From Tranquillimonas sp964472855 (GTDB lineage: Bacteria; Pseudomonadota; Alphaproteobacteria; Rhodobacterales; Rhodobacteraceae), in assembly GCA_964472855.1 (NCBI GenBank), contig CAYYMJ010000005.1, positions 16,797 through 80,796 on the forward strand: 64,000 bases of DNA, in the 5' to 3' direction. Every line of letters begins with the position of its first letter. Positions within the stretch are counted from its first letter, which is position 1. Positions 41,829 through 51,262 of this stretch are shown piece by piece. The notes beneath the pieces were generated by a model, which saw only the letters and a program-made list of their open reading frames with translations, was not told the DNA's origin and searched no databases. Made by a program: the position numbers and the translations under genes.

Positions 41829-41859
41829 TGCGATCACAAAAAATATTCGTGTGATCACA
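41829..41859. promoter_or_regulatory. Paired TGATCACA operators upstream of sdhC
   Basis: TGCGATCACA at 41829-41838 and TGTGATCACA at 41850-41859, centres 21 bp apart, in an A/T-rich context 130-165 bases upstream of sdhC. It is the same pair and spacing as upstream of sucC. Confidence 0.7.
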
Positions 41860-41991
41860 AATGCGCCAGAATCTGAATACTGCGGCTATTTGGCCGGCTG
41901 GTTGGCGCGCGCAGGGCGTGACAGTGGCCGGGATTTGACTATCACTTGAGCCAGGCCCACCCTCGGCTGGGCAATTGCGAAGGGAAACAGC

Positions 41992-42378
41992 ATGGCAGAT
42001 GTGAACCGGGGCAACCGGCCCCTGTCCCCGCACCTTACGATCTATCGCCCGCAAATGACCTCGATGTCGTCGATTTTCGTGCGGGTCACCGGAAACGGCC
42101 TGATCGTCGGCGCTGTTCTGGTGGTCTGGTGGCTTCTGGCCGCCGCGACCTCGGCCGAGGCCTATGCCGTCGCCGACGCCGTGATCACGTCGGTGATCGG
42201 CAAGATCGTGATGATCCTGTCGCTTTGGGCGCTGTGGTATCACCTGCTGGGCGGACTGCGGCATCTTTACTGGGACACCACCGGTCGCGGGCTTGACGTT
42301 GCCGTGGCCGAGCGCCTGGGCATCTACATGATCATCGGCTCGCTTGGGCTGACGGTCGTGACCGTGCTTTTGATCTGA
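41992..42378 (+). CDS. sdhC: Succinate dehydrogenase cytochrome b556 subunit
   Basis: Membrane anchor of complex II, 128 residues, three hydrophobic helices. The heme b ligand is in the ALWYHLLGGLRHLYWD segment. N-terminal RPLSPHLTIYRPQMTSMSSI and the serine near residue 27 belong to the quinone site. It begins the sdhCDAB operon; a TTGACT-type -35 candidate is at 41933-41938. Confidence 0.95.
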   Translation: MADVNRGNRPLSPHLTIYRPQMTSMSSIFVRVTGNGLIVGAVLVVWWLLAAATSAEAYAVADAVITSVIGKIVMILSLWALWYHLLGGLRHLYWDTTGRGLDVAVAERLGIYMIIGSLGLTVVTVLLI

Positions 42379-42389
42379 CGGAGGCTGCG

Positions 42390-42761
42390 ATGCGCTATCT
42401 GACCGACCGTAAACGTGCCACCGGGCTGGGCTCGGCCAAGGGCGGCACAACGCATTTCTGGAACATGACCGTCAGCTCTTTCGCGCTGCTGGTTCTGGTT
42501 CCGGTCTTCATCTTCACCTTCGGCCCGATGCTGGGTGCCGACCATGCCGCGGTTGTCGACTATTTCGGCCGGCCGTTCCCGGCGCTGGTCATGGCCCTGA
42601 CCATCGTTGTCGCCATGCTGCATTTCAGCAAGGGCGTGCAGGTCATGATCGAAGACTATTCCGGCGGGGCGACCCGCAAGTTACTGATCATCTTGATGAT
42701 CTGCGTCAGCTACGGTCTGGCGGCGGCTGGTCTGTTCGCCGTTGTCCGACTGGCGCTCTGA
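42390..42761 (+). CDS. sdhD: Succinate dehydrogenase membrane anchor subunit
   Basis: Second anchor subunit, 123 residues, three hydrophobic helices. MLHFSKGVQVMIEDY is the region that contributes the second heme ligand and the quinone-site Asp-Tyr. It is 11 bases after sdhC and ends 14 bases before the sdhA GTG, with AAGGAGG (42761-42767) overlapping its stop. Confidence 0.94.
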   Translation: MRYLTDRKRATGLGSAKGGTTHFWNMTVSSFALLVLVPVFIFTFGPMLGADHAAVVDYFGRPFPALVMALTIVVAMLHFSKGVQVMIEDYSGGATRKLLIILMICVSYGLAAAGLFAVVRLAL

Positions 42762-42775
42762 AGGAGGACGGCCCA

Positions 42776-44581
42776 GTGGCGGCTTACGAATACGAAACCC
42801 ACGACTATGACGTGATCGTGGTCGGCGCCGGCGGGGCCGGATTGCGGGCAACGCTGGGGATGGCCGAACAGGGCCTGCGAACCGCTTGCATCACCAAGGT
42901 GTTTCCCACCCGGTCGCACACGGTGGCGGCCCAGGGCGGCATCGCGGCCAGTCTTGGCAACATGGGCGCTGACCATTGGCAGTGGCACATGTACGACACC
43001 ATCAAGGGCTCGGACTGGCTGGGCGACATGGACACCATGGAATACGTGGCCCGCAACGCGCCTCAGGCTGTCTACGAGCTTGACCATTACGGTGTGCCGT
43101 TTTCCCGCACGGAAGAGGGCAAGATCTATCAGCGCCCCTTTGGCGGCATGACCTCGGAATTCGGCGAAGGCCCGTCCGTGGCCCGCACCTGCGCCGCCGC
43201 CGACCGCACCGGCCACGCGATGTTGCACACGCTTTATGGCCAGAGCCTCAAGCAGAATGCCGAGTTCTATATCGAGTATTTCGCGCTGGACCTTCTGATG
43301 TCAGACGACGGCGCCTGCCAGGGCGTTGTCGCGTGGAAGCTGGACGACGGCACCATGCACGTCTTCAACGCCAAGACGGTCGTGCTGGCCACCGGCGGCT
43401 ATGGCCGCACCTATTTCAACTGCACCTCGGCCCACACCTGCACCGGCGACGGCGGCGGCATGGTGGCCCGCGCCGGGCTGCCGTTGCAGGACATGGAGTT
43501 TGTCCAGTTCCACCCCACCGGCATCTATGGCCCGGGCATGCTGATCACCGAAGGTGTGCGCGGCGAGGGCGGCTACCTGACCAATTCCGAGGGCGAACGC
43601 TTCATGGAGCGTTACGCCCCCACCTACAAGGACCTCGCCAGCCGCGACGTCGTCAGCCGCTGCATGACGATCGAAATCCGCGAAGGACGCGGTGTCGGGG
43701 CGCAAAAGGACCATATCCACCTGAACCTGAATCACCTTCCCAGTGACGTGATTCACGAACGCCTGCCGGGCATCGCCGAATCGGCGCGCATCTTTTCCGG
43801 TGTCGACGTGACCCGCGAACCGATCCCGGTTCTGCCGACCTGCCACTATAACATGGGCGGCATCCCGTCGAATTACTGGGGCGAGGTGCTGAACCCGACC
43901 AAGGGCGATCCCGACGCCGTGGTGCCCGGCCTGATGGCGGTTGGCGAAGCCGCCTGCGCGTCGCTGCACGGCGCCAACCGGCTGGGTTCGAATTCGCTGA
44001 TCGACCTTGTGGTTCTGGGGCGCGCGGCCTCGCTGCGTGCCGGCGAAGTGGTTGACGCGGCGGCGCCGGTGCCGGTTGCCGATCCGGCCCAGATCGACAA
44101 GGCGCTGGACCGTTTCGACGGCCTGCGCCACGCCGCCGGCCCGGTTCCGACGGCCGAATTGCGGCTGGAGATGCAGCGCACCATGCAGACCGATGCCGCG
44201 GTGTTCCGCACCGATGCCTCGCTGGCCGAGGGCGTCAGGAAGATGGAGGCGGTGGCCGCCAAGGTCCCCGACCTGGGCGTCACCGACCGGTCGCTGGTCT
44301 GGAACAGCGACCTGATGGAAACGCTTGAGCTGACCAACCTGATCCCCAACGCGCTGGCCACCATCAACGGGGCCGAGGCGCGCAAGGAAAGCCGTGGCGC
44401 CCACGCGCACGAGGATTACCCCGATCGCGACGACAAGAAATGGCGCAAGCACACCATCGCGCGGGTCACCGACACCAAGGTCAGGCTTGAATACCGCCCC
44501 GTGCATGTCGACCCCCTGACCACGCTGGCCGAAGGCGGGATCGACCCCGCCAAGATTGCCCCCAAGGCGCGGGTCTACTGA
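42776..44581 (+). CDS. sdhA: Succinate dehydrogenase flavoprotein subunit
   Basis: FAD subunit that oxidises succinate, 601 residues, usual length. GAGGAGLRA at 18-26 binds FAD; the covalent FAD site is His48 in RSHTVAAQGG; HPTGIYGPGML is the substrate region and SLHGANRLGSNSLIDL the FAD-contact region. GTG start (MAAYEYETHDYD) with an ideal AAGGAGG site. Cotranscribed with sdhCD. Confidence 0.96.
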   Translation: MAAYEYETHDYDVIVVGAGGAGLRATLGMAEQGLRTACITKVFPTRSHTVAAQGGIAASLGNMGADHWQWHMYDTIKGSDWLGDMDTMEYVARNAPQAVYELDHYGVPFSRTEEGKIYQRPFGGMTSEFGEGPSVARTCAAADRTGHAMLHTLYGQSLKQNAEFYIEYFALDLLMSDDGACQGVVAWKLDDGTMHVFNAKTVVLATGGYGRTYFNCTSAHTCTGDGGGMVARAGLPLQDMEFVQFHPTGIYGPGMLITEGVRGEGGYLTNSEGERFMERYAPTYKDLASRDVVSRCMTIEIREGRGVGAQKDHIHLNLNHLPSDVIHERLPGIAESARIFSGVDVTREPIPVLPTCHYNMGGIPSNYWGEVLNPTKGDPDAVVPGLMAVGEAACASLHGANRLGSNSLIDLVVLGRAASLRAGEVVDAAAPVPVADPAQIDKALDRFDGLRHAAGPVPTAELRLEMQRTMQTDAAVFRTDASLAEGVRKMEAVAAKVPDLGVTDRSLVWNSDLMETLELTNLIPNALATINGAEARKESRGAHAHEDYPDRDDKKWRKHTIARVTDTKVRLEYRPVHVDPLTTLAEGGIDPAKIAPKARVY

Positions 44582-44732
44582 TGCCTGTCCCGGCGACCCC
44601 GGTCACGGTTTTGCGACAGGGCGCGCCCCGGCGTGGCCCTTGCGTGACATCGCGGCGGCCGGCGCCGGGCCCTGTTCGTGCCGCTGGCGCCGGCTATATC
44701 GTCGGCCAGATGCGCACAGCCCGGGGGCGCCC

Positions 44733-45017
44733 ATGAAACCGACTGTTCTGATCCTTGCCGCGATGGCACCGCTTGCTGCCTGCACCGGCAGCAGCATGAC
44801 CATCGAGCAGGCCCACAAGCTGTGCGACGAACGCGCCCGCGAGGCCGCCGGCCCCACCGGCACTGTCTTTTTCGGTGTCAGCAACACAGGCCCCGTCGCC
44901 AGCGCCGAGGTCAATATCAGTTCCAACTATCTGCGCGGGCTGGACCCGGCCCAGGTCTTCGACGATTGCGTGTTCGACCTGACCGGCCAGGGCCCCGTGC
45001 GCCCGCCCAACCTGTAA
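44733..45017 (+). CDS. Small lipoprotein between sdhA and sdhB
   Basis: A 94-residue protein with signal peptide and lipobox LAAC (Cys17), so a predicted lipoprotein. The mature part has a Cys pair (ACDE-like KLCDER and FDDCVFDL). No family assigned. ATG at 44733. It is in the sdh operon, 151 bases after sdhA and 37 before sdhB. A similar small ORF is found at this place in related genomes, as far as I recall. Confidence 0.75.
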   Translation: MKPTVLILAAMAPLAACTGSSMTIEQAHKLCDERAREAAGPTGTVFFGVSNTGPVASAEVNISSNYLRGLDPAQVFDDCVFDLTGQGPVRPPNL

Positions 45018-45054
45018 CCCGCCGCCGCCCGGCGAAGGACCGCAAGGAAATCAC

Positions 45055-45834
45055 ATGGTTCAGCTGACGCTTCCCAAGAACAGCCGCATCCGGACCGGCA
45101 AGACCTGGCCCAAGCCCGAAGGCGCGAAAAACCTGCGCAAGTTCCAGATTTACCGTTGGAGCCCGGACGACGGCGAAAACCCCCGTGTCGATACCTATTT
45201 CATCGACATGGACGATTGCGGCCCGATGGTTCTGGACGCGCTGATCAAGATCAAGACCGAGATCGACCCGTCACTGACCTTCCGCCGGTCGTGCCGCGAA
45301 GGCATCTGCGGATCCTGCGCCATGAATATCGACGGGATCAACACGTTGGCCTGCATTTATGGCATGGACGAAATCAAGGGCGCCGTGAAGATCTATCCCC
45401 TGCCGCACATGCCGGTGGTCAAGGACCTGATCCCCGACCTGACGCATTTCTATGCGCAGCACGCGTCGATCATGCCGTGGCTGGAAACCAACACCAACCG
45501 CCCAGCCAAGGAATGGAAACAGTCGATCGAGGATCGGCGCAAGCTGGATGGCCTGTATGAATGCGTCATGTGCGCCTCGTGCTCGACATCGTGCCCGTCG
45601 TATTGGTGGAACGGCGACCGCTATCTCGGCCCTGCCGCGCTGTTGCATGCCTATCGCTGGCTGGTCGACAGCCGCGACGAGGCGACGGGCGAGCGGTTGG
45701 ACGACCTTGAGGATCCGTTCAAGCTGTATCGCTGCCACACCATCATGAATTGCGCCAAGACCTGTCCCAAGGGGCTGAACCCGGCCAAGGCCATTACCGA
45801 GATCAAGCGCATGATGGTGGAACGCGCGGTCTGA
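45055..45834 (+). CDS. sdhB: Succinate dehydrogenase iron-sulfur subunit
   Basis: Electron-transfer subunit, 259 residues. The [2Fe-2S] ligands are in SCREGICGSCAMNIDG and the later LAC; the [4Fe-4S] and [3Fe-4S] ligands are in CVMCASCSTSCPSYWW and CHTIMNCAKTCPKGLNP. It closes the sdh operon. Confidence 0.97.
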   Translation: MVQLTLPKNSRIRTGKTWPKPEGAKNLRKFQIYRWSPDDGENPRVDTYFIDMDDCGPMVLDALIKIKTEIDPSLTFRRSCREGICGSCAMNIDGINTLACIYGMDEIKGAVKIYPLPHMPVVKDLIPDLTHFYAQHASIMPWLETNTNRPAKEWKQSIEDRRKLDGLYECVMCASCSTSCPSYWWNGDRYLGPAALLHAYRWLVDSRDEATGERLDDLEDPFKLYRCHTIMNCAKTCPKGLNPAKAITEIKRMMVERAV

Positions 45835-46158
45835 CCGTCGCGCAACCGTCGCGGCGCCGGGATTGCTGCGCCGCGATTGCCGCCGTCAACCCAGCGCTGC
45901 CGCCGCCGGTATTTTCGCCCCGGGGACGGCGGCGAAAACCGGCAGTGGTGCAACCGCGTTACCAGCGGATCCGGCATCGTGTCTGGCGCCGGACCGATGG
46001 CGAACGCAGTTGCGATGGCATCGACACCGGCCTGCCGTCGACCCTGGGCGCTTCCATCCGCGCGCAAACGCGCGACCGCCAAGGCGATTGGGACCATTCC
46101 GTTGAATGGACGGCTGGCCACAGCATGCGCGCCAAGGCCCCAAGGACCGAGGCACGAC
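45835..46158. other. Convergent intergenic region sdhB-deoD
   Basis: 324 bases with no credible gene. It contains the hairpin at 45905-45943, likely the sdh terminator. Antisense frames here lack ribosome sites. Confidence 0.55.
45905..45943. terminator. Hairpin downstream of sdhB
   Basis: GCCGG (45905-45909), two unpaired bases, TTTTCGCC (45912-45919) pair with GGCGAAAA CCGGC (45931-45943): a 13-bp stem with a bulge. It is 71 bases after the sdhB stop and also downstream of deoD on the other strand. No T-tract, so a stabilising or bidirectional terminator function is only likely. Confidence 0.5.
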
Positions 46159-46863
46159 CTACCCGAAGGCCGCCTCGAGCCCCAGTTCGACCATGTCGCC
46201 AAAGCTCTTTTCGCGGTCCCCCGACGGCAGCGCCTCGCCCGTTTTCAGGTGGTCGCTGACGGTCAGGATCGCCAGCGCGCGACAGCCATAGCGGGCGGCC
46301 AGCGTGTAAAGCTCGGCCGTTTCCATTTCCACCGCCAGAACGCCGTGACGTTCAAGCTGTTCGTTCAGATCGGGCCGCTCGTCATAGAAGACATCAGATG
46401 AATAGATGCCGCCCACATGCACGCCGACGCCGCGCCCGGACGCCCGGGCATGGGCGGCGGCCAGCAGCCCGAAATCGGCGGACGGGGCGAATTTGATCTC
46501 GCGGAACATACCGGCTGACGGCGTCGACATCGACGATGCCGTCATTGCCAGCACCAGATCGCGCAGCTTGACCTGTGGCTGCATGCCACCGGCCGACCCG
46601 ATGCGGATCAGGGTTTTCGCCCCGAGGTCGCGGATCAGTTCATTCGCGTAGATCGACAGCGACGGCATGCCCATGCCGCTGCCGTGAATGGTCACCGGGT
46701 TGCCCTTCCAGGTTCCGGTAAACCCGAGCATGCCGCGCACGGCGTTCACCTGGCGCGGATTGTCAAGAAAGCTCTCGGCGGCCCACTTGGCCCGCATCGG
46801 ATCGCCGGGCAACAGCACGGTTTCCGCGATATCGCCCGGCTTGGCCCCAATGTGAATGGTCAT
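46159..46863 (-). CDS. deoD: Purine-nucleoside phosphorylase (DeoD type)
   Basis: Hexameric, trimeric-family PNP of 234 residues that splits inosine/adenosine-type nucleosides with phosphate. Motifs are GDPMRAKWAAE near residue 20-30, GSGMGMPS near 61, IRIGSAGGM for phosphate binding near 86-94, and VEMETAELY with the base-recognition Glu. It is close to an H-NS-like gene, 13 bases after the latter's stop; the two could be cotranscribed. Confidence 0.95.
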   Translation of the reverse strand: MTIHIGAKPGDIAETVLLPGDPMRAKWAAESFLDNPRQVNAVRGMLGFTGTWKGNPVTIHGSGMGMPSLSIYANELIRDLGAKTLIRIGSAGGMQPQVKLRDLVLAMTASSMSTPSAGMFREIKFAPSADFGLLAAAHARASGRGVGVHVGGIYSSDVFYDERPDLNEQLERHGVLAVEMETAELYTLAARYGCRALAILTVSDHLKTGEALPSGDREKSFGDMVELGLEAAFG

Positions 46864-46876
46864 CGCACTGGGCCGG

Positions 46877-47188
46877 TCAGATCAGGAAATCGTCAACCGA
46901 CTTGCCGGCCTGAAGCCCCGCCTTGATCCAGCCCGGCTGCCGTCCGCGACCGGTCCAGGTTTGCGACGGATTGTCGGGGTTGCAGAATTTCGCCGGTGAT
47001 ATCGACTTTGCCTTGGTCGATGCGCCCATCAGTTCGTCCAGCGAAAAGCCCATTTCACGCGCCGTGGCCTCGGCCGCTTTGCGCGCCTCGGCCTTGCGGC
47101 GCACGTCAAGGCTGGTCAGCGCCTTGTCGACATCGCCGCGCAGCTTGGTCAATTCCTTGCGATCCATTGCGTCAAGATCGATGCTCAT
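46877..47188 (-). CDS. H-NS family DNA-binding protein (HvrA-like)
   Basis: A 103-residue nucleoid protein. The N-terminal half is a coiled coil (MSIDLDAMDRKELTKLRGDV) and the C-terminal DNA-binding part has NPDNPSQTWTGRGRQPGW, the H-NS minor-groove motif with TGRGRxP. In Rhodobacter such proteins (HvrA) bind A/T-rich DNA and repress. The upstream region is A/T-rich. Target genes are unknown here. Confidence 0.9.
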   Translation of the reverse strand: MSIDLDAMDRKELTKLRGDVDKALTSLDVRRKAEARKAAEATAREMGFSLDELMGASTKAKSISPAKFCNPDNPSQTWTGRGRQPGWIKAGLQAGKSVDDFLI

Positions 47189-47335
47189 ATTCAGTCTCCG
47201 TATGCTCGTGTTTCCCCAAACACCAGTTAATCGGGTTCAATAATCAACACAACGTTTCAGTTCCGTTAAATCCGGCAAAAAGCTCGGAAACCGCAATTCG
47301 TTCCGCTACGTCCGAGGCAAAATTGGCGCGATTGC

Positions 47336-49303
47336 CTATTCCGCCGCGACCAATTGGCCATCAGCCAACCCGGCAATATCCGACATGATGGTATTCAGCT
47401 GGAAATCCTTGGGCGTGTAGACACGGGCCACGCCCATCGCCGTCAGTTGGGCCGCATCCTCGTCGGGAATTATTCCGCCCACCACCACCGGCAGATCGCC
47501 AAGGCCGCTGTCGCGCAGACGATCCAGCACGTCGCGCACCAATGGCAAATGGCTGCCGCTGAGAATGGACAGGCCAACGACATGGGCCCGGTTTTCGCGG
47601 GCGCTTTCGACAATCTCGGCCGGGGTCAGCCGAATACCGTCGTAATGGATATGCATGCCGCAATCGCGGGCCCGGGCGGCAATTTGCTCGGCGCCGTTGG
47701 AATGGCCGTCAAGCCCGGGCTTGCCCATCAGAAATGTCAGGCGCCGTCCCAGCCTTAGCGACACCCGGTCAACCTCGGCTCGCAATGCGTCCAGGGTTTC
47801 GATGCGGTTCGACGGGGCGCCGGTAACGCCGGTGGGGCCGCGATAGCGCCCGAAGGCGGCGCGCATGGCATCGCCCCATTCGCCGGTGGTCACGCCGGCG
47901 CGGGCCGCGGCGATTGACGGCGGCATGATGTTGCTGCCATCGCGGGCGGCGCGGGACAAGGCGTCCAGCGCCGCGGCAACCCCGGCGCTGTCGCGACCGG
48001 CCCGCCAGGCATCAAGCCGCGCGATCTGGTCGGCCTCGGCGTCGGGGTCGGCCTCCATTATGGTGTCGGGCCCCGACGTCAGCGGTGACGGCGCGGCCTC
48101 GGTCCAGCGGTTGACGCCGACCACCACGGTATCGCCGGCCTCGATCGCGGCGATACGGTCGGCATTTGAATCGACCAGCCGGCGTTTCATCTCGTCAATC
48201 GCGCCGATGGCCCCGCCCATGCCGTCGATTTGCGCCAATTCGGCGCGCGCACCGTCCTTCAATGCCGCCACCTTGGCCTCGACCGTCGGATTGCCGTCGA
48301 AAAGATCGCCATATTCCAGAAGGTCGGTCTCGTAAGCCAGGATCTGCTGCATCCGCAGTGACCATTGCTGATCCCAGGGCCGGGGCAATCCCAGCGCCTC
48401 GTTCCAGGCCGGCAACTGCACTGCCCGGGCCCGGGCATTTCGCGAAAGCGTCACGGCCAGCGTTTCCAGAAGAATGCGATAGACGTTGTTTTCGGGCTGC
48501 TGCTCGGTCAGGCCAAGCGAGTTGACCTGCACACCATAACGAAAACGCCGCAGTTTCGGGTCGTCAATTCCATAGCGGGTGCGGGTTATATCGTCCCACA
48601 ATTCGGTGAATGCGCGCATCTTGCACAATTCGGTAACAAAGCGGATGCCCGCGTTCACAAAAAACGAGATTCGGCCCACCATGCGCGGAAAGTCGTCAGC
48701 CGGGACCTTGGCGCGCAAATCGTCCAGCACCGCCGTCGCAGTGGCCAGCGCAAAGGCCAGTTCCTGCTCGGGCGTCGCGCCGGCCTCTTGCAGGTGATAC
48801 GAACACACGTTCATCGGGTTCCAGCGCGGCAGATGCCGGCCGGTATAGGCGGCGATGTCGGTGATCATGCGCAACGACGGTTTCGGCGGGCAGATATAGG
48901 TGCCGCGGCTAAGATATTCCTTGATGATGTCGTTCTGAACCGTGCCCTGCAGGCCCGAAATGTCGGCACCCTGTTCCTCGGCCACGGCGATATACAGCGC
49001 CAGAAGCCATGGCGCGGTGGCATTGATGGTCATCGAGGTGTTCATCTGCGCCAGCGGAATACCGTCGAACAGGCTGCGCATGTCGCCCAGATGCGCCACC
49101 GGCACCCCGACCTTGCCCACCTCGCCCCGGGCAAGTTCGTGGTCGGGGTCATAGCCGGTTTGCGTCGGCAGATCGAAGGCCACCGACAGGCCGGTCTGCC
49201 CCTTGCCCAGGTTGGTGCGGTAAAGCGCGTTCGATGCCGCGGCGGTGGAATGGCCGGCGTAGGTCCGGAACAGCCAGGGGCGATCTTTCTGCACTTGCGA
49301 CAT
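47336..49303 (-). CDS. ecm: Ethylmalonyl-CoA mutase (B12-dependent)
   Basis: Rearranges ethylmalonyl-CoA to methylsuccinyl-CoA. The 655-residue protein has the MCM-type barrel (first roughly 500 residues, RTYAGHSTAAASNALYRTN at the start) and a C-terminal cobalamin-binding domain with the D-x-H-x-x-G motif (GLDGHSNGAEQ, near 527-537). Length is below methylmalonyl-CoA mutase large subunit and equals known Ecm. ATG 49303 (MSQVQKDRPW). It is divergent from ccr, which makes its substrate precursor and fixes the assignment. Confidence 0.92.
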   Translation of the reverse strand: MSQVQKDRPWLFRTYAGHSTAAASNALYRTNLGKGQTGLSVAFDLPTQTGYDPDHELARGEVGKVGVPVAHLGDMRSLFDGIPLAQMNTSMTINATAPWLLALYIAVAEEQGADISGLQGTVQNDIIKEYLSRGTYICPPKPSLRMITDIAAYTGRHLPRWNPMNVCSYHLQEAGATPEQELAFALATATAVLDDLRAKVPADDFPRMVGRISFFVNAGIRFVTELCKMRAFTELWDDITRTRYGIDDPKLRRFRYGVQVNSLGLTEQQPENNVYRILLETLAVTLSRNARARAVQLPAWNEALGLPRPWDQQWSLRMQQILAYETDLLEYGDLFDGNPTVEAKVAALKDGARAELAQIDGMGGAIGAIDEMKRRLVDSNADRIAAIEAGDTVVVGVNRWTEAAPSPLTSGPDTIMEADPDAEADQIARLDAWRAGRDSAGVAAALDALSRAARDGSNIMPPSIAAARAGVTTGEWGDAMRAAFGRYRGPTGVTGAPSNRIETLDALRAEVDRVSLRLGRRLTFLMGKPGLDGHSNGAEQIAARARDCGMHIHYDGIRLTPAEIVESARENRAHVVGLSILSGSHLPLVRDVLDRLRDSGLGDLPVVVGGIIPDEDAAQLTAMGVARVYTPKDFQLNTIMSDIAGLADGQLVAAE

Positions 49304-49609
49304 TATCGAGCCTTGGTAACTATTTGCCAATATTCCGGGGAGTATACGAAAGAAAATTGCGTGTAAAGCAGCCATCCTGCCGCGCAGGCGCCGCGCCGCG
49401 ATGCCCTGCGCCGCCCGGATGGGGCCAGCATTCGACGGAAATCGTCAGGAAAACAGGGGTTCTCAGCCGGTGAAGGTCAGCCCCGAAGGCGAGCGACATA
49501 AAATTACAAAAATGGTGCGAAAACGGTTGCATTATTGCTGGCGGCTTCATATTCACATGACTGACACGCAGATTTGCCGCACCGCGGCGCGATGATGGAG
49601 ACAGCGACG
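49304..49609. promoter_or_regulatory. Divergent ecm/ccr promoter region
   Basis: 306 bases shared by two genes of the same pathway. The ccr-proximal half is A/T-richer (around 49495-49560). I looked for TTTGCAAA-type (RamB) sites and found none perfect. No separate gene is evident. Confidence 0.5.
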
Positions 49610-50902
<1,293 letters not shown>

Positions 50903-50940
50903 TCCGCCCGACATTGCAATATCAGGGACTTGCACAATAG

Positions 50941-50970
50941 CCGCCTCCCCATATCCGGGGGGGCGGTTTC
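50941..50970 (+). terminator. Rho-independent terminator after ccr
   Basis: CCGCCTCCCC (50941-50950), loop ATATCC, GGGGGGGCGG (50957-50966), then TTTC. The stem has ten pairs with one G-T. It is 39 bases after the ccr stop. Confidence 0.75.
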
Positions 50971-51009
50971 GGCTGGTTTCGGCAACGCACCGGTCCGTGC
51001 TATGATCTG

Positions 51010-51025
51010 TTAACCAGTCGTTAAC
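51010..51025. promoter_or_regulatory. CtrA binding site upstream of quorum-sensing genes
   Basis: TTAA-CCAGTCG-TTAAC is a perfect match to the CtrA consensus TTAA-N7-TTAAC. It is 21 bases upstream of the small GTG-started ORF and 181 upstream of luxR. CtrA is the alphaproteobacterial cell-cycle regulator; linkage of quorum sensing and CtrA is established in Rhodobacteraceae. Function here is inferred. Confidence 0.65.
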
Positions 51026-51046
51026 CCTTACTGACGAGGCTTCACC

Positions 51047-51262
51047 GTGGCGAATGAATGGATCCTGAGCGTTTTGGCCGATCTGAAAGACTTCGCTGCG
51101 TTTAACGATTTGCCGGTTCTCGCGGGGGCGCTGGACGACACCATGACCATCGCATCCGTCGAGATTCTCGCCGGCCAGATCGAAGCGCCGTCACGGGCGA
51201 GGGGACATGGCGAACCGGCTGGAATCAGCGCTGGAGACAGTCAGCAGCGCCGTCACGCTTGA
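51047..51262 (+). CDS. Small conserved ORF upstream of luxR
   Basis: A 71-residue ORF with GTG start that overlaps luxR by 56 bases in another frame. The first 45 residues (MANEWILSVLADLKDFAAFN then LPVLAGALDDTMTIASVEIL) resemble short proteins found before luxR in Rhodobacteraceae; the last 25, overlapping luxR, are Arg/Gly-rich and look like read-through. It is the first ORF after the CtrA site. Function unknown. Confidence 0.55.
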   Translation: MANEWILSVLADLKDFAAFNDLPVLAGALDDTMTIASVEILAGQIEAPSRARGHGEPAGISAGDSQQRRHA

